NCBI RefSeq assembly: GCF_001279005.1
Contig: NZ_LGCN01000265.1
Location: 1-64,000, forward strand
Length of the DNA: 64,000 nt
Direction: 5' to 3'
From: Streptomyces caelestis
GTDB taxonomy: Bacteria > Actinomycetota > Actinomycetes > Streptomycetales > Streptomycetaceae
How positions within the stretch are numbered: the first letter of the stretch is position 1; each line of letters starts with the position of its first letter. Below, in pieces: positions 61,001-64,000 of the stretch. The position numbers were made by a program, and so were the translations under genes. The notes below the pieces were generated by a model, which saw only the letters and a program-made list of their open reading frames with translations, was not told the origin of the DNA and did no database searches.

Positions 61001-64000
61001 TGGACCGCGACGCCCAGTACCGCTTCGTCCGCATCGAGGGATTCGGCCCGGTCGCCGCGATCCGGGACTGGGCGGCCGCCCGGATCGGAGCCCTGCCCGG
61101 CAGCTCGGCCTACACCGAGCTGGACAGCTTCTTCTCCGGCGACAGCTTCCAGCGGCACGGCGGCACGATGGCGCGCGGCCGCATCACCACCCCGCCGCTG
61201 TTCGCCGACGACAGGAAGAAGTCACCGCTGGGCGCCTTCGTGGTGGAGGAGGTGATCCCGCAGGCGGCCGTACTCGTCGGCGAGACCGACCAGGCCGAGA
61301 TGCGGGACATCAACACCTCGACGGTCCGCAGCGAGCGGAGCCGGGCCCACGGCAGGAGCCTGCTGCTGCAGGCCGTCGCCGGGCCCGCCTTCAACTTCCA
61401 CGATCCCGGCGCGGCCCCCTTCGACCTGCGGCTCCAGGCCGGACCGACCCTCCAGGCCTCGTTCGCGAAGACCTGGTCGGCCGGGCTCGGCGGGGCCGGC
61501 ACCCTCAAGTCGGCCGGACAGGTGAAGGGCCCCAGGACCGCCCTCTACCTGGTCGTGAAGTCGGTGCGGGTGCGCCGGTCCGGTGACGACGCACCGCCGA
61601 CGCGCTTCCTCACCTGGAGCCTGGACCGGATGACCAGCTCCGAGGCGCGGCGGCTGGCCGGATGGGACGACGGAACCACCCTCGCCCTGCGCAACGGCGT
61701 CGCCCCGCCGTTCGTGCCCGCCTACCTGACCGTGGACCGGCCGCGCACCCTGGGCATGCACCGGGTGAAGGAGTTCGCCTTCGACGACGGCCGGCGCACC
61801 CGTGTCACGCCGGACGCGGCGGACGGCATCGGCCGCACCCTGCTGGACGCGTTCGCCGACGGCGTGGTCGACGCCATCTCCCACCTGCGCCAGGGGCTGG
61901 TGGTGCCCCTCGACCAGCTGCTGCCGCCGGACCTGCCGAAGGGCTGGCGCACCCGTTTCAACGACCTGCTGGCGCGCGAGCCCGACCAGGTGCTCCGGGC
62001 GGCCGAGAGCCTGCCCGTGCCGCCCCGGTGGACCGACCCCGTCACGTACCGGATCGCGCTCCAGAACACCCTGCAGGTCCTCGGCGTGCTGTCCCAGCAG
62101 AACGTCACCGCGAACCTGGAGGGGCTGACCACGGTCGGCCTGCCGATCAGGCTCACCGATCCCGACTCCGTCGGACAGACCTACTACACCGTCCGGGTGC
62201 ACGGAACGCTGACCGGGCGGCGGTACGAGGGCAGGGACGACAACGAGGGCATGCGCTTCAGCGCCCAGGGCGTCGACCGGATCGACGGCCAGTCGAGCGC
62301 GAAACGAGGCCTGGACCTGGGCCTCGAGGGCACGTTCTCGGGCCGTGACAACACCGTCGACGACCTCGCGGGCCTGCCCCGGAACACACTCGGGCTGACC
62401 CTGGGCGTACGCGGGGGCTGGCAGTGGGAGACGGAGACCGGCTTCGGCTCGACCGTCACCAACGAGCCGATGTCGGTGAGCAACCAGCCCACCCACCTGT
62501 ACCGCTACGACCTGTCCCTCACCGCGACCATGAGCGGTTACTGGCGGCCCCGCGGACTCCTCCGCGGTCTCGGCCTCGGACTGCCGGGTCTGCTGGTCCT
62601 GGACGAGCCGGTCAACGTGCTCTTCGGCCGGACGCCGCTGGGCCACCTGCGGGGCGGCGGCCCGAGGACCGGGCAGGTGCTCATCGGCGTCCCCGTACAG
62701 CACACCCCCGACGCGGACCCGCACGCGGACGGGGCGCTCAACCCCTACCTGTCCGACGAGTCCGTCCCCACGCACCTGACCACCGAGCGGGCCCTCGCCC
62801 TGGCGAAGGGCGACCTCGTGCTGCCCGCGGACCCCGGGGCGGGCCGACCCGCCGGACGGCTCGCCGACCGCGGGACGCAGCGGTTCAAGGACTTCCGGCA
62901 GCATCCGTTCGTCATCGTGAACATGGTGGTGCCACCCGTCCTCCTCGCGGAGGTGGACCGGGTCCTGGGGGCGGCGTCGGGCAACGCCTGGCAACTGACG
63001 AAGGAGGGCGCCGCCACCCGGGACGCGATCGTCCGCTCCTTCACCCCCCAGTCCCTGGCGTCGGGCTTCGACCAGAGCTCGGGGCCGCTGGGCCTGGTGG
63101 GCAGCGGCCTGCTGGGCAAGGGGCCGTACGGCGAGCTGTGGGGAACCTTCCGGTACGCCACGGCGGTCGGGGACCTGCGGGCCCTCACCCCGCCGATGTC
63201 CATGGACACCGAGATGACGCTCGGCGGCACCCGGCAGGCGGCCGGCAAGGTCAGCACCAGCACCGGCTTCGTCTTCGGCGGCCAGCTGGTCTACTCCGTC
63301 GCCCAGAACCCGGGCCACGGCCTCATGGGCGCGTACGGCCTCGTCGCCAACCCCCTTTCGGCGTCCCACGCGCGCAGCCGCAGCGTCGTGCGCACGGTCG
63401 TCGCGGACATGAACCGCAAGGGCTTCACCCACCAGGTGCTGGTGGCCGGCGACGTGCGGCACTGGTTCGCGCTGTTCACCAGTCGGCTGGGCACGGGCCG
63501 GATCGGAACGGCCGCGGCGGCCAGGACCTTCGTGCCGAGCCTCCTCGCCGGAGCGGCGGGGACCGAGCTGACCGACCGGGGCGGACTGCTGGGGCACCTG
63601 CCGGAGAAGAGCGCCCACCGGATGGGGCTGATCGACGACGGCATGGGCGACGTCCCCCGCTACACCGGCCGGAGCTGGACGCCGCAGCCCTGGATGCGCG
63701 GCACCGCCTTCGGCACGTACGCGGTGAACCCGCTGGACCCCACCGACGCACTGCTCGCGTTCGACAGGCGGATCGGGACACTGGGGCTCGACGGCGAGAG
63801 CCGGGAGCGGATCCGGCAGTTGGTGACGGCCCGCGCCACGCGGGCGCTGAAGGGGGAGATGACGACCACCGCTCCGTCGACGCCGGTCAGGGCCGGAGGC
63901 TGGGGCTGGGACAGCATCCGGATCGGCAGCCGGCAGGTGCGGGCGCGCGTCGAGCTGATCCCCGGGACGCCCGTGTTCGAGGGACTCGACCACAGCGCGG
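52078..64000 (+). CDS. Giant T7SS-type protein with CpnT-like N-terminus and two 'lonely Cys' modules (3' end beyond window)
   Basis: The frame is open for 3974 codons and leaves the window. Residues 1-330 resemble the CpnT-like WXG100 N-terminal domain (EFIEVWVGANVATGNEDRGF, then hydrophobic helices at about 112-145, 206-228 and 269-295). Residues 330-740 are disordered and Ser/Asp/Pro/Thr-rich. Two homologous modules follow (about 743-1670 and 1733-2665). Each has a Gly-His after a hydrophobic strand (VYVFGGHA, H1103; VYVFAGHG, H2099) and a single Cys 47 residues later (VLMEACSS, C1150; VLMQECFA, C2146). These are the only two Cys codons in the window's part. Residues from about 2700 are of unknown type. 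It matches proteins called lonely Cys domain-containing. The N-terminus suggests export by the T7SS; the toxin end, if any, is not in view. The start directly abuts the previous stop. Confidence 0.9.
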   Translation, partial: MAIMFPPGLREFIEVWVGANVATGNEDRGFDSRNPYKRLADDVRDLSDAMKGAISTAGNSLPPRIAKEFVAAMKLFVDDNGQNHLQKFSDELRDLGAQQVNRSIKLSEAKYQILIEFILMNIELALIAALAVFTGGTSLTEIAIQKARTALSILLILQRLGRAIPTPLSVLLEAIQEAFVAFASQLVSMTVPDNPDRRRTQFDWKDIGQSAVAGAFAGLFGGILGEVGGKFINKYFRNNHFWKEASELPFSFINEGQAETFAEAFTGLIFLGTFTLNPGTFLSAGLSGLVFEAASTGAEFGGKFAYHKFFQNLDFGPDGVNDLPGGRNRYEDGNESTGRYGDENRYGKTYDGGNTYQDLYDDPSSGTYNAPSGVPYTNSGTDRNPYGDAYDDSAPSVGDSSDTASVFSDISDVPSVFSDTSDVSSVSSVSSSSLPDHDTVHGAGNGIDAYGLPGAAGAVKPSYSTTSPNTYEDPYRDSLVDAPDTDTVFSALNPSVARTPGTDGTAGTDDTPPVDRPATVGSSVPDPPTTRAGGGTFTPDGTERQRSTDDDTARSTADGRQQQNSQQNPQAPLAPAPPSTTSPGGHASPNATPQSRPQTTPSGDPAVTAEPSNPDTDTDTDADTLAPDGVRTPAPEESGQSRPSPAAPKDGTRTASDAPEPYRPVRTESEEVPAATGPTAEHARPVTVDETPLSSRAPAEIPTGESSTPGSPDSVDMIMDWEDDQDASESEFGSVSEPDPATEALYDRLLTDVFGPAIATSPLHPALRDTLAHLDQLRQAVPALRGGPLDLDAVTRQVLLLDTAHPVTDAQRGELFRVAMAPETESAGSLAALAAFHLELRGVLSSTQALTGDDGAWGRNWTTATIPDLDLTEVGKVARQPDGTLGRGDVRPAPWHRPGEPKPYVVMAEGDHRRIVVRGHDGAPRQVPIDVFAELLARDPRLAALPPGTPVVLLVPDAGARGLDLPREAADRIGREVWSANGAVKVSPQRDPSQPHVVSLLFGQGLPRADWIRSTPGQVLDPAERENAPEWEREMLSHSVVDGGVTIGRGVFEDSEAPRRIAALKLATESSELWHYDPVTKEETKDDEPVPFAGKPVYVFGGHARSGATRVPTTTDPRHHTRGRATGGMLRRRPSLAQLPEDHGVLMEACSSAKPPGIVRTRRGIDDTFVPDPLAVVSESQHVANETGRTTYGGTHMVSFATRPDGTFVHRLYTDSRGRRGKWVEHRPEPVGELLDDRARAAGLHTDPGQPVTDATRERTLRLVRALRLAFGAAIEDDSRYGDLLAGIGALETMRAADPALRDLAPFSMDLFERAAHAGRPGDTGPDAYRGLLTDAADAVHRRPGAVLSDFVALPHVTAAAQRLDGLTDQDLDTEASRVLHLDGGPAAVGEPERARLFWATVKALEWESRTSDPDALTGRVLHLDRPDPARRPELLDLVARAAAVGVDVDNPVELGAFHLETLGALSPRTQLLDLDGVPTGRRWSPTPPDAATTTLTDRVVVAAPQQGGGYRAVGQERPPWSAPGGSPAYLVWAGGGPDHLLMTLPGGFRARVPYDEVAELLARDPVLNIRPQDTTDIVLAVPKAAPAASTAPAGAGTPGPDPRAVVGAGTGRAVWASQGSVSLAPAGPSRPYVPSLLPSAPGRPAAADWAAVRPGDGGTGADDVTFADRPATGVPAEPPAALADLLDPGPVGGLDTPLPNLDGVLHGFDTPLSDHPDDGVDGDRAQEPAPEEAGYREMLADVYGPDVMSSPLYPDIRDGLARLDRLRRTDPLLDFGPLDLDAVARRVLLLDPADPVTDVQRARLLGLASAPEARAAGSLAALAALHLRRQGVLSPTHALTTGPDGRPRGRDWTRGKGGLDDLDLTRTGRTGPRADGILSRDEVGPAPWHRPGGPDPYVVRADGDRDQVVVRGHDGAPREVPLDVFAELLALDAELSGLPADVPVLLLVSDAGGGGLELPRRAADRIGRDVWAANGGVDVAEGPDGNASHPYVVPLRTAWGSDRTDWIRSSPGLLPDPAESARAPFWEQDLLSHTIVTDQGSIGRAVFRDGDRARLLRGIRHAATATELYHVNRQDGTWVKDDEPVPFAGEPVYVFAGHGFLGETELPTRSNPRHRKRDRAVGGMLGRRPSLARRPKDHAVLMQECFAATPPGITRRRKLVTDTFVPDPLADASQSQHVANETGRTVYGATQEVGFKFGKDGEVAHYIIMDSRGRRGKWVKHRPEPDDAALDDRARAAGLHTDPVGPASEEVRERTLRLVRALRLTFGVAIEDDSRYGELLAGIGALESLRAADPALRDTGPFSLDLFERAAREIRATEHGDPDGELGPDAYEDLLARAADAVHRNPGAVLTDLVTLPHVITVAEGLDGLTDEEVNEEAARFLGLDPDRTVIGASERARFFWATVKALEWESRTPDPVALTGRVLHLGRPDPSRLPDLLDLVAHAAAVGVDVDDPVALGAFHLETLGALAPDTLLLNDAGAPAGRDWTPGPPGAAVDVDAALVMAATPDGGHRPVRQAKMPWTTDTAKPAPYLVRGEAGPDHLTMELPGGLRVEVPYEEVAELLAVDPALNDFPRTADIVLASATPAPVDPGTTDRRALVGAATGRGVWTSPGTVGLLAQSDPSLPHVLSLLPLADGRRQQAKDWSAARPAPASPADIRLSPTTATAGGGTVAPSGPPRPPEPDPPSPDAPRLDPAMTPPPRRRDPARFEGGRRMPAYVDDLPSLLPSGLSPAELEQLLANPVTFGQSTVVLRGYEQALDAIDRELGSRPEARPADGARLLDDVRQTLRDKPKTLADGRGRPFPYVNADGKRRVLWIRARHYGNWTPFDDGIGDSTKIDSMHRAAAVFGLTKNMQANSQYGLGGPIGPVGSAVFSGFGRIALRFGFINKVGYTLTDQRMNQMETRTLDKSRAYLDDIHYEMSVTDAAGRDITGTDTEPAAPARFAFGIRGGLRVRLPDSVTKMPEPGRVPRSMTLDRDAQYRFVRIEGFGPVAAIRDWAAARIGALPGSSAYTELDSFFSGDSFQRHGGTMARGRITTPPLFADDRKKSPLGAFVVEEVIPQAAVLVGETDQAEMRDINTSTVRSERSRAHGRSLLLQAVAGPAFNFHDPGAAPFDLRLQAGPTLQASFAKTWSAGLGGAGTLKSAGQVKGPRTALYLVVKSVRVRRSGDDAPPTRFLTWSLDRMTSSEARRLAGWDDGTTLALRNGVAPPFVPAYLTVDRPRTLGMHRVKEFAFDDGRRTRVTPDAADGIGRTLLDAFADGVVDAISHLRQGLVVPLDQLLPPDLPKGWRTRFNDLLAREPDQVLRAAESLPVPPRWTDPVTYRIALQNTLQVLGVLSQQNVTANLEGLTTVGLPIRLTDPDSVGQTYYTVRVHGTLTGRRYEGRDDNEGMRFSAQGVDRIDGQSSAKRGLDLGLEGTFSGRDNTVDDLAGLPRNTLGLTLGVRGGWQWETETGFGSTVTNEPMSVSNQPTHLYRYDLSLTATMSGYWRPRGLLRGLGLGLPGLLVLDEPVNVLFGRTPLGHLRGGGPRTGQVLIGVPVQHTPDADPHADGALNPYLSDESVPTHLTTERALALAKGDLVLPADPGAGRPAGRLADRGTQRFKDFRQHPFVIVNMVVPPVLLAEVDRVLGAASGNAWQLTKEGAATRDAIVRSFTPQSLASGFDQSSGPLGLVGSGLLGKGPYGELWGTFRYATAVGDLRALTPPMSMDTEMTLGGTRQAAGKVSTSTGFVFGGQLVYSVAQNPGHGLMGAYGLVANPLSASHARSRSVVRTVVADMNRKGFTHQVLVAGDVRHWFALFTSRLGTGRIGTAAAARTFVPSLLAGAAGTELTDRGGLLGHLPEKSAHRMGLIDDGMGDVPRYTGRSWTPQPWMRGTAFGTYAVNPLDPTDALLAFDRRIGTLGLDGESRERIRQLVTARATRALKGEMTTTAPSTPVRAGGWGWDSIRIGSRQVRARVELIPGTPVFEGLDHSA
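54304..60075 (+). repeat. Tandem coding duplication of a roughly 990-residue module in the giant gene
   Basis: The copies span about 54304-57090 and 57274-60075. Matching anchors are YDRLLTDVFGP (Tyr 746) and YREMLADVYGP (Tyr 1736), then DGAPRQVPIDVFAELLA and DGAPREVPLDVFAELLA. Later anchors are the Cys sites (1150 and 2146) and LFWATVKALEWESRT and FFWATVKALEWESRT. The period is 990-996 residues. Divergence is at protein level, so the duplication is old. Confidence 0.9.

Noticed and set aside
56965..63993. Long minus-strand open frames opposite the giant gene
   Set aside because: Both are antisense shadows (Val/Gly/Arg/Gln-rich) of a frame with clear modular protein repeats on plus.

Overview
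The window is actinobacterial and almost certainly from a Streptomyces chromosome. It is very GC-rich with strong third-position GC bias, uses GTG and TTG starts, keeps TTA leucine codons very rare, and carries GlgE-pathway genes, SorC, EF-hand, L,D-transpeptidase and type VII secretion (T7SS) genes of Streptomyces type. Everything here was read from sequence alone. Family names rest on motifs and remembered family sequences, not on searches.

Positions 1-22200 are chromosomal housekeeping. A divergent pair of alpha-glucan genes (glgE, partial, on minus; glgP on plus) is followed by a DUF1990 protein and two tandem secreted M4 (thermolysin-type) metalloproteases, the second with a C-terminal P-domain. 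Next come four ABC exporter half-transporter genes forming two heterodimers (9638-13152 and 13182-16948), then the debranching enzyme glgX. Two tandem lipoprotein L,D-transpeptidases close this part. Noncoding stretches hold Streptomyces-type intergenic repeats (4487-4598, 38830-38955) and hairpin terminators.

Positions 22200-27500 hold unrelated single genes: an MFS exporter, a DUF4291 protein, an enoyl-CoA hydratase, an HATPase regulatory protein, a 70-residue EF-hand protein and a GH25 muramidase.

Positions 27600-64000 are a T7SS (ESX-like) locus. A SorC-type regulator with a TTA codon at position 10 heads an operon with a T7SS-associated protein and a large protein ending in an ADP-ribosyltransferase-like domain; a membrane-anchored ChW-type protein follows. 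On the minus strand lies a fusion of a right-handed beta-helix with two EccA/CbxX-type AAA domains. Then come a mycosin-like protease, EccC (minus), EccD and EccB. From 46598 a tight plus-strand operon encodes two WXG100-like proteins, a small acidic protein, a long coiled-coil protein whose frame is broken by a 50-bp tandem duplication, a YbaB-like protein and a further WXG100-like protein. It ends with a giant protein (at least 3974 residues, running off the right edge). EccE is not seen in the window.

The giant protein has a CpnT-like N-terminus and a duplicated module of about 990 residues. It contains exactly two cysteines, one at the same place in each module and each 47 residues after a Gly-His, which resembles clan CD (caspase/MARTX CPD) cysteine peptidases. 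My reading is that the locus makes a secretion machine dedicated to a giant, possibly self-processing effector, and that its regulator may be under bldA control.
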